Below are positions 1 through 7,429 of a stretch of 11,959 bases of DNA, piece after piece. How positions within the stretch are numbered: position 1 is the first letter of the stretch; each line of letters opens with the position of its first letter. The DNA lies in the NCBI GenBank assembly GCA_964511645.1, contig CAZEGV010000069.1, positions 1-11,959 of the forward strand. The letters run 5' to 3'. This DNA comes from CAZEGV01 sp964511645. GTDB lineage: Bacteria; Bacteroidota; Bacteroidia; Cytophagales; JAAEPT01. The notes below the pieces were generated by a model. It was not told the DNA's origin. It ran no database searches and saw only the letters and a list, made by a program, of their open reading frames with translations. A program made the position numbers and the translations under genes.

Positions 1-16
1 AAACCCATAACGATAA

Positions 17-436
17 CTAATGTCTCTTAAACCCTAATACGCTTACTCCACAACCAGCAGAACCGTCTTGAAAAGAGTATTTCATATAGTAAACACCTGT
101 AGCATTACAAGGGTAGCCGATTTTGGCGTAGTGTTTATTTGTTTTTTTGATATAAGAAGATGCTACTAACTTATGTTGGCGATCATAAAGTTCAACTACC
201 ATTTTTTCATTGTCAGAGCTAGCTTCGTCACATAAGGTGATGACATATTGTGTACCTTTACTAAAAACGTATGATACTTCGGTAGCTTCATTGACATTAA
301 ATGATTTTACAAAAATATATGAATCTAACATTGACGAACAGTCCTTTTGGAGTTTGTCACTCATGCACTGAGAGAGACTAATGTTTGATGATAATACCAT
401 AAGAAATGATGTTATTACTAATAAAATCTTCTTCAT
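17..436 (-). CDS. Small exported protein, possible PPC-like beta-sandwich
   Basis: A 139-residue protein with a clear N-terminal signal peptide: a Lys-Lys start, then a hydrophobic stretch to about residue 20 ending near SLSQC. The mature part is about 115 residues, with five cysteines that could form disulfides in the periplasm or outside the cell. The pattern 'YVFSKGTQYVITLC ... VELYD ... VASS ... TGVYYMKYSF' alternates short beta strands and resembles pre-peptidase C-terminal (PPC) type beta-sandwich domains. That is a fold-level guess, not a family match. It is the last gene seen in the minus-strand operon. Its ATG lies one base after the stop of the lipoprotein gene (TAA-T-ATG), so the two are almost certainly co-transcribed and probably translationally coupled. 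I do not recognise a function; a structural partner of the upstream lipoprotein and ABC protein is the best contextual guess. Confidence 0.8.
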   Translation of the reverse strand: MKKILLVITSFLMVLSSNISLSQCMSDKLQKDCSSMLDSYIFVKSFNVNEATEVSYVFSKGTQYVITLCDEASSDNEKMVVELYDRQHKLVASSYIKKTNKHYAKIGYPCNATGVYYMKYSFQDGSAGCGVSVLGFKRH

Positions 437-437
437 A

Positions 438-1352
438 TTAATATATTTTTTGTCTTAATGATTTTACTTCTTTAGTGATTTTTTTTAGTAAGTCGTCACT
501 AATGTTAACAATACTTGTGGTGTTGCTTTCGATAACTAGCATGCCGTCCACTTCTTTGGTTACTGGCTCTGAATATTCATAAGTAATACTTACTTTTTCA
601 TATAAACCTTTTAACTGCCTCATGTCTTTAGTTAGCTGTGCCACATAAGGATCATCTTTGTAAAGTTCGAGTAAAAGATTGATATCTCCAAGAATAATTT
701 TCTGTTCGCCAATTTTTTCTACCAACCCTTCGTTATTTTTGTCGCTCTGCCCTGCTACATAAGTAGCAATATAAAGTGATTCCAACCATCCACCTACTAG
801 AATTGCCATACTTATATGTGAGCGTTTTTTTTCTTTAAGATAATTACTCATCTTTTCGAACCCTTCAGTAGAGATGCTCAATACACTATCAATACTATGA
901 CTATTGTCTGCCAAACGCTTAATTGTAGCGTAATCAAAAAACTGTCCTATCTTTAACTCATCTGCTACGCCACGTATACCATTAAGGTATTCTAAAGAAG
1001 TGCCTGTTTTTTGGTATAAATTCACATAACCTAAGTCAGCACCATAGGCACCTAATCCCAAACCTTTTTGAAAATCAGTAGTGTAACTATCCGCCCTGTC
1101 TAAGTCATTGAGTAGCTCATTTGTGTAAGCTGAGCCAGAAGACTGTACAAAAGAAGCAAGTTCTACAGGGGAGGGAATACTATGTAGGATATCCTGCACA
1201 GCTTTGTCTACAATTTGTTTTTTTTCTTCGATATGTTTGTCTAATAAATCATCCAAATCATCTTTTTCGGTATTATTTTTAGCATTTCCACAACTCGCCA
1301 ATAGTGCAAGCGAGGTAATTATGCTAAATATTATTTTATATGATATTTTCAT
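438..1352 (-). CDS. Conserved lipoprotein of the SiaBC-ABC operon
   Basis: A 304-residue predicted lipoprotein. The type II signal peptide ends in LLASC, with the lipidated cysteine at residue 21 followed by Gly-Asn, so it is probably anchored to the inner or outer membrane facing the periplasm. Residues 29-55 are a charged, probably helical region (DDLDDLLDKHIEEKK). The rest looks mainly helical, with a hydrophobic stretch at about 180-200 (MAILVGGWLESLYIATYVAG) that is more likely a buried helix than a membrane span. No catalytic motif is visible. The gene starts 35 bases after the ABC gene ends, in the same direction, and is followed one base later by the small exported protein gene, so it belongs to the same transcript. 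I infer a periplasmic accessory role for the ABC protein. The start is fixed by the signal peptide. Confidence 0.85.
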   Translation of the reverse strand: MKISYKIIFSIITSLALLASCGNAKNNTEKDDLDDLLDKHIEEKKQIVDKAVQDILHSIPSPVELASFVQSSGSAYTNELLNDLDRADSYTTDFQKGLGLGAYGADLGYVNLYQKTGTSLEYLNGIRGVADELKIGQFFDYATIKRLADNSHSIDSVLSISTEGFEKMSNYLKEKKRSHISMAILVGGWLESLYIATYVAGQSDKNNEGLVEKIGEQKIILGDINLLLELYKDDPYVAQLTKDMRQLKGLYEKVSITYEYSEPVTKEVDGMLVIESNTTSIVNISDDLLKKITKEVKSLRQKIY

Positions 1353-1387
1353 TTTTTTAATTTCATTTATAAGGCTTTATACTGTTT

Positions 1388-4300
1388 TTATGTAGTTGGG
1401 GTTACGCTTTTCTTAGACTTTATTGAACTAAGCCCTTTCATCAAGACAGAAAAGGCATCAAAATATAGCATCATATAAAATACTAAAGTAAAAGTCCATA
1501 TTACAATTACGTTGTACCAAAAGGTAGAAATGATTTTTCCTAAAAACCATTTTTTAGCAACAAAAAACGGGTATCTTAATTGCTGACGTTCACTATGATG
1601 TACTTGGTAGATAGGGTCGCTTACTTGCACCAAACGCCCATCTTCTTCGGCTATTGAGTGAGGCAAGCGTTTGTTTCTGACTAAGTCCGACAAATATTCA
1701 TTTTGATAATTTTGCTTTAATTGTAATAGTAAAGGTTTTCCTGTGCTAGAGTCTATTATCGACAGAGGCAACATCTGTTTTTCTCTCTCTGCTGAGATGA
1801 AATTGAAATTATCTGCATAGCTATCATCTAAGGTATCAAGTTGCTTAAGGACTATATTAGCAAACTCTTTTGTAAAATTTTGCTGAGTAAACTGAGTTTC
1901 TTTGACTTCAAAAGAAAAAGATTTATTTTCCTCATGTTCTTGCTTTAGCTCTTTGTACAATAAGCTGAGGTCAGCATTTACTTGCTCTTGCTTATCAGTT
2001 TTCAACTTATCTTTGAGCACAGACTCAATACGGTGACGCAGTTCGGGGATATAATGTACTTGTTTATAATCAAACTCGCTTAATCGCCTATCGTACTCAT
2101 AAAAATATTGCTCAAACTTGTTATTGGTATACTGTGCCGTAACGAGTCCTTCATATGCCCACCTAGACGGCATCATCTCGGCTATTAATGGCACATGATG
2201 CCCACCCCCAATAGCACGGTTAAGCTTATCGAAGCTAAACATCGCTCCAGCTAAAACCATTTGTGGGATAATCAAAACAGGAATAAGGATATAAATAGTA
2301 ACAGCAGAATTGAAAGTAGCTGAAATATTAAGCCCCAGTACATTAGCAAAACAGGAGATAGAAAACAACATTACCCAATATTCTACCGACATACCCTTGA
2401 TGCCTAGCATTAGGGTTCCTATCAACATTAAAAAAAATGTTTGCACCGCCGAGAGCGTGAATAGTAAGGTAATTTTAGACATTAGATAACTACCTTTGCT
2501 GAGGTGAAGGAAGCTTTCACGTTTGCGTAACCTTCTGTCTTTGAAGATCTCTTCGGCACTTACTGTAAGCCCTACAAATAGTGACACCACAATGCACATT
2601 AGTATAAAGGCGGGAAGATTTTCGTTTTCACGAAAGATATATTGAGTGTTTTTACTATCGGTATATCTAATAATGAACGATAAAAAAAAAGTCAATAGAG
2701 GGACTTGTAATAAGTTGATTAATACATATTGTCGATTAGATAATTTTGCTTTCACATCCCTTTTCAGAAACACCAAAAACTGTTTCAGCTTATTGGGAAT
2801 ATTTAAAGCCTTAGGTGGTACTTCATTTATAGTTTGTACTTTTTCTAATTTTATATTCTCGACAAAGTGTTCATTCCAACGCTTAGGGATTCGTTTTCGA
2901 GTATCTGTAATTGATCCAAATTCATCTACTACTTTGGCTTCTACGATATTAAAAATAGATTCTGGGTTCACATTACCACAGGTGATGCACTCCCCCTGTT
3001 CAGCATTGATTTGCTGGTCAATAGTTTTAAAATAAGAAACAGCCTCTACTGGGTTTCCATAAAATATTTGATAACCTCCAGTGTCTAAAAATAAAATTTT
3101 ATCGAACGACTTATAAATGTCTGAGGAAGGTTGGTGAATGACAACAAATATTAATTTTCCTTTCAGTCCAAGTTCTCTTAGTAATTCTGTTACATTTTCA
3201 GAATCCTTAGACGAAAGTCCAGAAGTAGGTTCATCCAAAAACAAAACGGCAGGCTCTCTAATTAATTCTAACCCAATATTGAGTCGCTTCCGCTGACCTC
3301 CGCTAATGGTTTTTTTCAAAGTACTACCTACTTTTAAATCACGTATTTTACTTAACCCAAGGCTATCTAACACTTTGAGTACTAACTTTACTAAGTATTC
3401 TTCCGAAAGGTCTCTAAAGCAAAGTTTAGCATTAAAATATAAGTTTTGATAAACGGTAAGGTCTTCGATTAGTAAATCATCTTGTGGTACAAACCCGATT
3501 ACTCCTTCTAGCTTTTCGCTCTCTTGGTGGAGATTGGTATTATTGATAAGCACTTGACCAGAAGTAGGGATTTCAATTCCAGAAAGAACATTGAGTAGGG
3601 TTGTTTTACCAGACCCACTAGCTCCCATAATTGCTACTAACTTTCCACCTTCCTCTTCTATATTAATATTTCTAAGTCCAATATTTCCATTTTTAAAATG
3701 ATAATCAATATGCTGAGCCTGAAAAGAAAGCTTAAATTCTACCCCCTCTTGCATAAATTTACTGACGATATCAGTATAATAAATAGTTTTCCCATGAGAA
3801 GCTTTGATGGCACTTCCTGCTGCAAACAGATAAATTCTTCGCTTACGAATAGCAATTCCATTCAGCATCACCTCTGCCTCACCATTGTATTTCAAAAAGT
3901 ATAAATTAACACTAGGAATTTTAATGATGTTAATCTCTTCCTCAAATCCTTCTAACTGAAGGTGTTTAATTACAGAATCTGTTTGTTCTTTATCAGTAAT
4001 AATAAGAGCGTTAGAAGCATTTAAGTCTTCTATTTTATCTTGTTTAACAAAGGACTCAATGAAAGCATACTCCTCATCCGAAACTTTAAAAACTTTAGCA
4101 ACAGTATCTAAAATAGCCATCCGCTGATCCGAAAAGTTATTGTCAGAGCTAATTAGTTCAAATACACGAACAAGCACGACTGCTTTTTGTTTCTGCGTAA
4201 GTGTTTTGTTTATTTTTCGGCAGATACCCAAAGTCCTTACAGAGTCACCTACTGAGGTAAGCCTAGATACTTTTTTCTTTTTATCTACTGCACTTTTTTC

Positions 4301-4453
4301 GTACAATGAATAATACTCTTCCACCTGATCCAAAGGAAGTTGTTGTGTCAAAAATCGTTGAACATATTCTTTTTTAGCTTCTGTCATGCCATCATCTTGC
4401 TTAGATATGATGGCAAATAGTTGCATCAGGGCACGTAATATTTCTTCACTCAT
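1388..4453 (-). CDS. ABCG-type ABC half-transporter with TerB-like N-terminal domain
   Basis: A 1021-residue inner-membrane protein. Residues 1-140 are helical and TerB-like, with two DG/DN-centred repeats (KQDDGMTEAKKEY near 18-30 and SSDNNFSDQR near 102-111). Residues about 180-240 are a short beta-rich linker. The ATP-binding domain covers about 250-470: Walker A GASGSGKTT (277-285), Q-loop Q324, signature ISGGQRKR (383-390), Walker B LFLDEP (404-409) and H-loop H440. A Cys-Xaa-Xaa-Cys pair (C489, C492) precedes a linker. The membrane domain follows, with about five helices between 574 and 740, a large probably extracytoplasmic region (about 741-975) and a last helix (976-999). The domain order, ATPase before permease on one chain, is that of the ABCG/White group; two copies should dimerise. 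Substrate unknown. The start codon is 6 bases after the siaC stop, so the two are co-transcribed. All ATPase motifs are intact. Confidence 0.93.
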   Translation of the reverse strand: MSEEILRALMQLFAIISKQDDGMTEAKKEYVQRFLTQQLPLDQVEEYYSLYEKSAVDKKKKVSRLTSVGDSVRTLGICRKINKTLTQKQKAVVLVRVFELISSDNNFSDQRMAILDTVAKVFKVSDEEYAFIESFVKQDKIEDLNASNALIITDKEQTDSVIKHLQLEGFEEEINIIKIPSVNLYFLKYNGEAEVMLNGIAIRKRRIYLFAAGSAIKASHGKTIYYTDIVSKFMQEGVEFKLSFQAQHIDYHFKNGNIGLRNINIEEEGGKLVAIMGASGSGKTTLLNVLSGIEIPTSGQVLINNTNLHQESEKLEGVIGFVPQDDLLIEDLTVYQNLYFNAKLCFRDLSEEYLVKLVLKVLDSLGLSKIRDLKVGSTLKKTISGGQRKRLNIGLELIREPAVLFLDEPTSGLSSKDSENVTELLRELGLKGKLIFVVIHQPSSDIYKSFDKILFLDTGGYQIFYGNPVEAVSYFKTIDQQINAEQGECITCGNVNPESIFNIVEAKVVDEFGSITDTRKRIPKRWNEHFVENIKLEKVQTINEVPPKALNIPNKLKQFLVFLKRDVKAKLSNRQYVLINLLQVPLLTFFLSFIIRYTDSKNTQYIFRENENLPAFILMCIVVSLFVGLTVSAEEIFKDRRLRKRESFLHLSKGSYLMSKITLLFTLSAVQTFFLMLIGTLMLGIKGMSVEYWVMLFSISCFANVLGLNISATFNSAVTIYILIPVLIIPQMVLAGAMFSFDKLNRAIGGGHHVPLIAEMMPSRWAYEGLVTAQYTNNKFEQYFYEYDRRLSEFDYKQVHYIPELRHRIESVLKDKLKTDKQEQVNADLSLLYKELKQEHEENKSFSFEVKETQFTQQNFTKEFANIVLKQLDTLDDSYADNFNFISAEREKQMLPLSIIDSSTGKPLLLQLKQNYQNEYLSDLVRNKRLPHSIAEEDGRLVQVSDPIYQVHHSERQQLRYPFFVAKKWFLGKIISTFWYNVIVIWTFTLVFYMMLYFDAFSVLMKGLSSIKSKKSVTPTT

Positions 4454-4459
4454 AGTTTT

Positions 4460-4834
4460 TTAGTAAGCAATGTTTTCAAAAGGAATGTCCACAATGTCAG
4501 CATATTCTTCTCCCGCCTCTTCCATGTCTTCGTCATCTTCTAAGTAATGCCATTCTACATTAACGCCACCTTTTTCTTCATTGATTTCTTCTAATTTCAT
4601 TAATATGTCCAAAACCATTTTAGCGGAAGCGGTATTAAAATAATCCATTTTGAAAACAACTGTCGTGCTTTTTTTTGGAGATATTCCATAAACATCTAGC
4701 CAATCCAAAATAGGGTTATAAAACTCTGTTGCATCTTCTGGCAATGATTTTCCTGAGAGTTCAAAGATTCCTTCTTCAGCATCTAAGGTTACTTTTGGCG
4801 TCTCGTCAGTTGCTTTTCTTATTATTTTTTCCAT
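4460..4834 (-). CDS. siaC: SiaC-family regulatory phosphoprotein (DUF1987)
   Basis: A 124-residue acidic cytoplasmic protein of the SiaC (DUF1987) family. In Pseudomonas aeruginosa, SiaC is phosphorylated on Thr68 by the kinase SiaB and dephosphorylated by the PP2C SiaA; unphosphorylated SiaC binds and activates the diguanylate cyclase SiaD. Here the motif MDYFNTASAK puts a threonine at exactly residue 68, and the other hallmarks (SLPEDATEFYNPILDWL at 30-46, then an alpha-beta STAS-like body) are present, so the switch residue looks functional. The C-terminal third is very acidic (EDDEDMEEAGEEYAD). The gene lies 302 bases downstream of siaB, separated by a repeat element, and 6 bases upstream of the ABC gene. 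No cyclase gene is nearby, so its output target here is open; the ABC protein is the obvious candidate by position. Confidence 0.93.
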   Translation of the reverse strand: MEKIIRKATDETPKVTLDAEEGIFELSGKSLPEDATEFYNPILDWLDVYGISPKKSTTVVFKMDYFNTASAKMVLDILMKLEEINEEKGGVNVEWHYLEDDEDMEEAGEEYADIVDIPFENIAY

Positions 4835-4862
4835 TGTTATTTTTAGTGTTATTTAATTTTTA

Positions 4863-5128
4863 GGGGCTTTCCCTTCACTATTTCGCTTGGGTCGGGCTGT
4901 TCGCACTCACCATCACTCTCGCTTCGCTTCGTTCTGGTTCAGACAATTGCTACCACCGTGTCCGTCTACTGACGGATCCCTAAGCCTTGCCTACGGCAAT
5001 CGAAACTTGCGTGAGGGATAGTAGCGACATCCTTTTTTGTTTTTTTTGTGTCATATTGAGCTTGTCGAAATATAGAACAAAAAAACAAAAAAGATATAGC
5101 GGATAGCCCGACCCTTTGGGACACGCCC
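4863..5128. repeat. Structured intergenic repeat element, full-length copy
   Basis: This element fills most of the 302-base gap between siaB and siaC and is visibly richer in G and C than the genes around it. It is bounded by inverted arms: GGGTCGGGCT (4889-4898) matches AGCCCGACCC (5105-5114) perfectly, and outside these GGGGCTTTCCC (4863-4873) pairs imperfectly with GGGACACGCCC (5118-5128). Inside are three further inverted repeats: TCCGTC-TACT-GACGGA (4961-4976), TTGCC-TAC-GGCAA (4987-4999), and a long T-rich arm (from 5032) complementary to an A-rich arm (to 5093), whose loop contains TTGAGCTTGTCGAAATA. Together they can fold into a multi-branched structure. From general knowledge, dispersed intergenic repeats with GGGTCGGGC and GACATCC-type modules are common in Bacteroidota. 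A partial second copy lies at 10592-10690. It encodes no protein. It could act as a processing site, attenuator or passive non-autonomous element. Confidence 0.75.
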
Positions 5129-5136
5129 TTATTGTA

Positions 5137-5721
5137 TTAATCTCTATTGATAGTAGATTTTAATATCATAAAACATGTTTTGTCATTTATTTTTTCAAAA
5201 TGATACACTATATTGTTTCCTGTCTTCTTCACAATATCTATAAAGCCCAGCCCAGCTCCTGCCTTTTCCGACAAGCGACTTTCTACTATAGATTTTTTAT
5301 AATACTTTTTCACTTCTTCTGGAGACATTATGTTAATCTTAGTCAATACAGATTTTACATCTTCAGCTTTCTCATTGGCAATTACATTGCCAGTGGTTAC
5401 TGTGTACTGTCCTTTATACTCTCCAACTACAAAAATTCCTTTCCCAGGTGTCTCTGGATAACCAGTTTTTTCGTTATCAGCATGTTTTCCTACGTTTTGC
5501 AAACATTCTACCATTACGTGGTAAAGCCGTTTTTTAGTCTTACTAGAGTCTTCAGTACTAGATACTTTTCGCTCTGCTAAAGCGGTAAAAGCCTTTGTTA
5601 TTTCTTGATTTATTTCCCCTTCATACACTAGTGTCAAGTTTTGGGTGATCATAGTTTTATGAAACTGATAAACAAAATCCATATAGCTTTTGCTGTCATT
5701 AATTACTGATAGATTGCTCAT
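5137..5721 (-). CDS. siaB: SiaB-family protein kinase (GHKL-type, DUF6272)
   Basis: A 194-residue cytoplasmic protein of the SiaB family, atypical GHKL-fold kinases that phosphorylate SiaC. The N-box is HVMVECLQNVGKHA (68-81), with E72 and N76 placed as in anti-sigma/histidine kinase ATPases. A TTGN stretch (109-112) stands where the usual DxGxG G1 box would be. The glycine-rich lid SEKAGAGLGFIDIV (151-164) supplies G155, G157 and G159. The N-terminal region (VYQFHKTMITQNLTLVYEGEI) matches the family, which supports the chosen ATG. The length is normal. Its ATG lies 14 bases after the last codon of the siaA-like pseudogene, as expected for an ancestral siaA-siaB-siaC order. All visible ATP-binding motifs are intact, so the kinase looks active although its partner phosphatase gene here is broken. 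Confidence 0.92.
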   Translation of the reverse strand: MSNLSVINDSKSYMDFVYQFHKTMITQNLTLVYEGEINQEITKAFTALAERKVSSTEDSSKTKKRLYHVMVECLQNVGKHADNEKTGYPETPGKGIFVVGEYKGQYTVTTGNVIANEKAEDVKSVLTKINIMSPEEVKKYYKKSIVESRLSEKAGAGLGFIDIVKKTGNNIVYHFEKINDKTCFMILKSTINRD

Positions 5722-5735
5722 TAATATATTTTACT

Positions 5736-6289
5736 TTAAACTTTTATTCCCATTACTAGTATATCATCTATTTGGCGAGTATTACCTTGCCACTTATCAA
5801 AAGTAGTTTTGTAAATACCTTCTAAGTCTGCCATAGGTGTATACTGGTTTTCTAAGAAAATGTTTCTAATTTTTTTATGTTCAAATTTTAAGCTATTTGG
5901 TCCGCCAAACTGATCTGGATATCCGTCTGAGAAAAACAGGATCAAATTTCCTTCTTTTACTTGAAATGAAATGTTTTAACCTCCCTCAGTTACGATATTG
6001 AGTACCCCCTGCCCTAGCTTCTCCGTCCCTCACATGACACAAATGGTCGGTGAGCTCCTGAAAGCTCTACAACACCTATATCAACAGTTATAATGGCTAC
6101 ATCCTCCGTTCTGTCAGAAGCTTTATTGTCTCCTCTATCTTGCTGTAAAGTATCTACAACCTTAGCGTGTAGTTCATTCAATATTTTGGCAGGGGATATA
6201 TCTTCAGAAGAACCTATAATGTCTTTTAATAAAAAATACCTTTTTAATAACTTCTTAGTAAAAGAATCGATTAAAAACTTATAATATCT
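5736..6289 (-). pseudogene. siaA: Remnant of SiaA-like PP2C/SpoIIE phosphatase
   Basis: Only the C-terminal part of a SpoIIE/PP2C phosphatase survives. From about 6235 to 6045 one frame reads IIGSSEDISPAKILNELHAKVV ... TEDVAIITVD ... ELSGAHRP, the usual middle of the catalytic domain. Near 6041 the frame shifts: VRDGE continues in a second frame, and a third frame then carries a TAA at 5976-5978 followed by NISFQVKEGNLILFFSDGYPDQFGG and the normal C-terminus ending IDDILVMGIKV. The N-terminal sensor region and the GDCTGHG-type metal-binding block are absent, since the frame is closed upstream at 6290-6292. At least two frameshifts, one stop and a 5-prime truncation make it inactive. A short reading frame from 5945 with a TTG start is part of this remnant, not a gene. 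It stands directly before siaB, the ancestral position of siaA. Confidence 0.85.
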
Positions 6290-6320
6290 TTAAATTATTT
6301 TGGTAATATTGGCATAGATT

Positions 6321-6348
6321 TTGGCTTACCTTCTAATAAATATCTTTA
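6321..6348 (+). promoter_or_regulatory. Predicted Bacteroidota-type promoter of the repeat-protein gene
   Basis: TTG at 6321-6323, a 17-base spacer and TATCTTTA at 6341-6348 fit the Bacteroidota consensus TTG-N17-19-TAnnTTTG except for the last base. The box ends four bases before the ATG at 6353, so the expected transcription start falls at or next to the start codon and predicts a leaderless message. Confidence 0.45.
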
Positions 6349-6352
6349 TTAT

Positions 6353-7429
6353 ATGAAAATTTTATTTTACCTATTCCTTTTTAGTTTGACTAATATTCTG
6401 TTTGCACAGGACTATACGGCTTATCATGACATTACAAATGCGTTTAGTGTATTCGAGAAAGGAAACAAAAGAGTACTAGAGTACACTACAATTCATAATT
6501 ATAAAGTAGGAGGAAAGGGTGTTGTATATGTCAATAATCAAGGAATACTCAAAGTATACCAAGAAGGAAGGGTTTACAATACAAGGCTTACGAATCCTAG
6601 TGCTTATCACGCTATGGATGATTTAATATTGTTCAACGTAGGGCAACAGTTGATGACTTTTGACAAAGGACAATATAATTTACTAACTTCTTGGGCAAGT
6701 CATTATAAAGTAGGAGACAGTCTTGTTATTTATTTTGATCAATTAGAAAATAGTTTTAATGCTTATTATCAGAATAAAAAAATAGTGTTAGAAGAAAACG
6801 TACCGGGAGAAATCACTCATTATTGGGTAGGCGATAACACGGCAGCTTATGTAGATAATAATGAATCATTTAAAGTGTTTTATAACGGTACTGTCAACGA
6901 AATATTATTTAATACTACGGTAAGAGGGGTGAAGGTGGCTAAAAATACAATCTGTTATATTAATGAAAATCTTGAGACCTTTGAAGTTGTATATAAAGGG
7001 AAGCATCAGGTATTAGAAGATTTTGTACCTTTAGCCTATTATATAGGAGATGATTATGTGGCTTATTATAGCAATAATAATGAGTTTAAGGTTTTTTATA
7101 AAGGAGAGATGAAAACATTAGGTTTGTTTGAACCAAAAAAAGTAAAAGCCATAGATGATGTCTTGACTTTTGAGCAAGATAATTTGTTTAAGGTTTTTTA
7201 TAAAGGAAAAACTACCACGTTAGAAAGCTTCATCCCTTCTAGCGTAGTAGTAGATTACCAAACTGTAGTATATATAGATGCTTATGGAAACCTCAAAGGA
7301 TTTGTAGATGGAGTTTCCATAAGTAATATCGCTCATAACGTAAAAACTTTTGGTGTGAAATATAATAACATAAGGTTTGATCTTGGGAACAACAACTCCA
7401 AAATTTATTATAAAGGGACCGTTTACTGA
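6353..7429 (+). CDS. Exported tandem-repeat protein with FKVFYKG repeats
   Basis: A 358-residue protein with a signal peptide (hydrophobic residues 4-18, likely cut after FAQ at 19). The whole mature chain is a tandem array of about ten units of 34-38 residues. Each unit has a core like [FL]KVFYKGK...L: FSVFEKG at 31, LKVYQEG at 66, LMTFDKG at 100, FNAYYQN at 135, FKVFYNG at 173, FEVVYKG at 210, FKVFYKG at 245 and 279, LKGFVDG at 314 and KIYYKG at about 350. A second strand of the type 'vgDd.vaYvdN' precedes most cores. The pattern suggests a beta-propeller or beta-solenoid built of hairpins, somewhat like WG-type repeats. I do not recognise a named family. The stop TGA shares its last base with the ATG of the next gene, so the two are translationally coupled and probably work together at the outer membrane. 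Confidence 0.88.
   Translation: MKILFYLFLFSLTNILFAQDYTAYHDITNAFSVFEKGNKRVLEYTTIHNYKVGGKGVVYVNNQGILKVYQEGRVYNTRLTNPSAYHAMDDLILFNVGQQLMTFDKGQYNLLTSWASHYKVGDSLVIYFDQLENSFNAYYQNKKIVLEENVPGEITHYWVGDNTAAYVDNNESFKVFYNGTVNEILFNTTVRGVKVAKNTICYINENLETFEVVYKGKHQVLEDFVPLAYYIGDDYVAYYSNNNEFKVFYKGEMKTLGLFEPKKVKAIDDVLTFEQDNLFKVFYKGKTTTLESFIPSSVVVDYQTVVYIDAYGNLKGFVDGVSISNIAHNVKTFGVKYNNIRFDLGNNNSKIYYKGTVY

Noticed and set aside
2646..3035. Plus-strand 129-codon frame inside the ABC gene
   Set aside because: It lies opposite the ABC coding region, which is continuous with intact motifs; composition is that of an antisense shadow.
4865..5130. The repeat element as a self-splicing intron, riboswitch or tRNA-like gene
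   Set aside because: No conserved intron core, aptamer consensus or acceptor-anticodon arrangement could be identified; the inverted arms and second partial copy fit a dispersed repeat better.
5200..5580. Plus-strand 126-codon frame opposite siaB
   Set aside because: It is antisense to an intact SiaB kinase and rich in Tyr, Phe and Cys as expected from a shadow frame.
5736..5945. A 69-codon frame from a TTG start as a separate small gene
   Set aside because: It begins in the middle of the PP2C strand LILFFSDGYPDQF and is the C-terminal remnant of the siaA-like pseudogene.
6093..6284. Plus-strand 63-codon frame
   Set aside because: It is the complement of the phosphatase remnant, whose minus-strand frame shows clear PP2C similarity.
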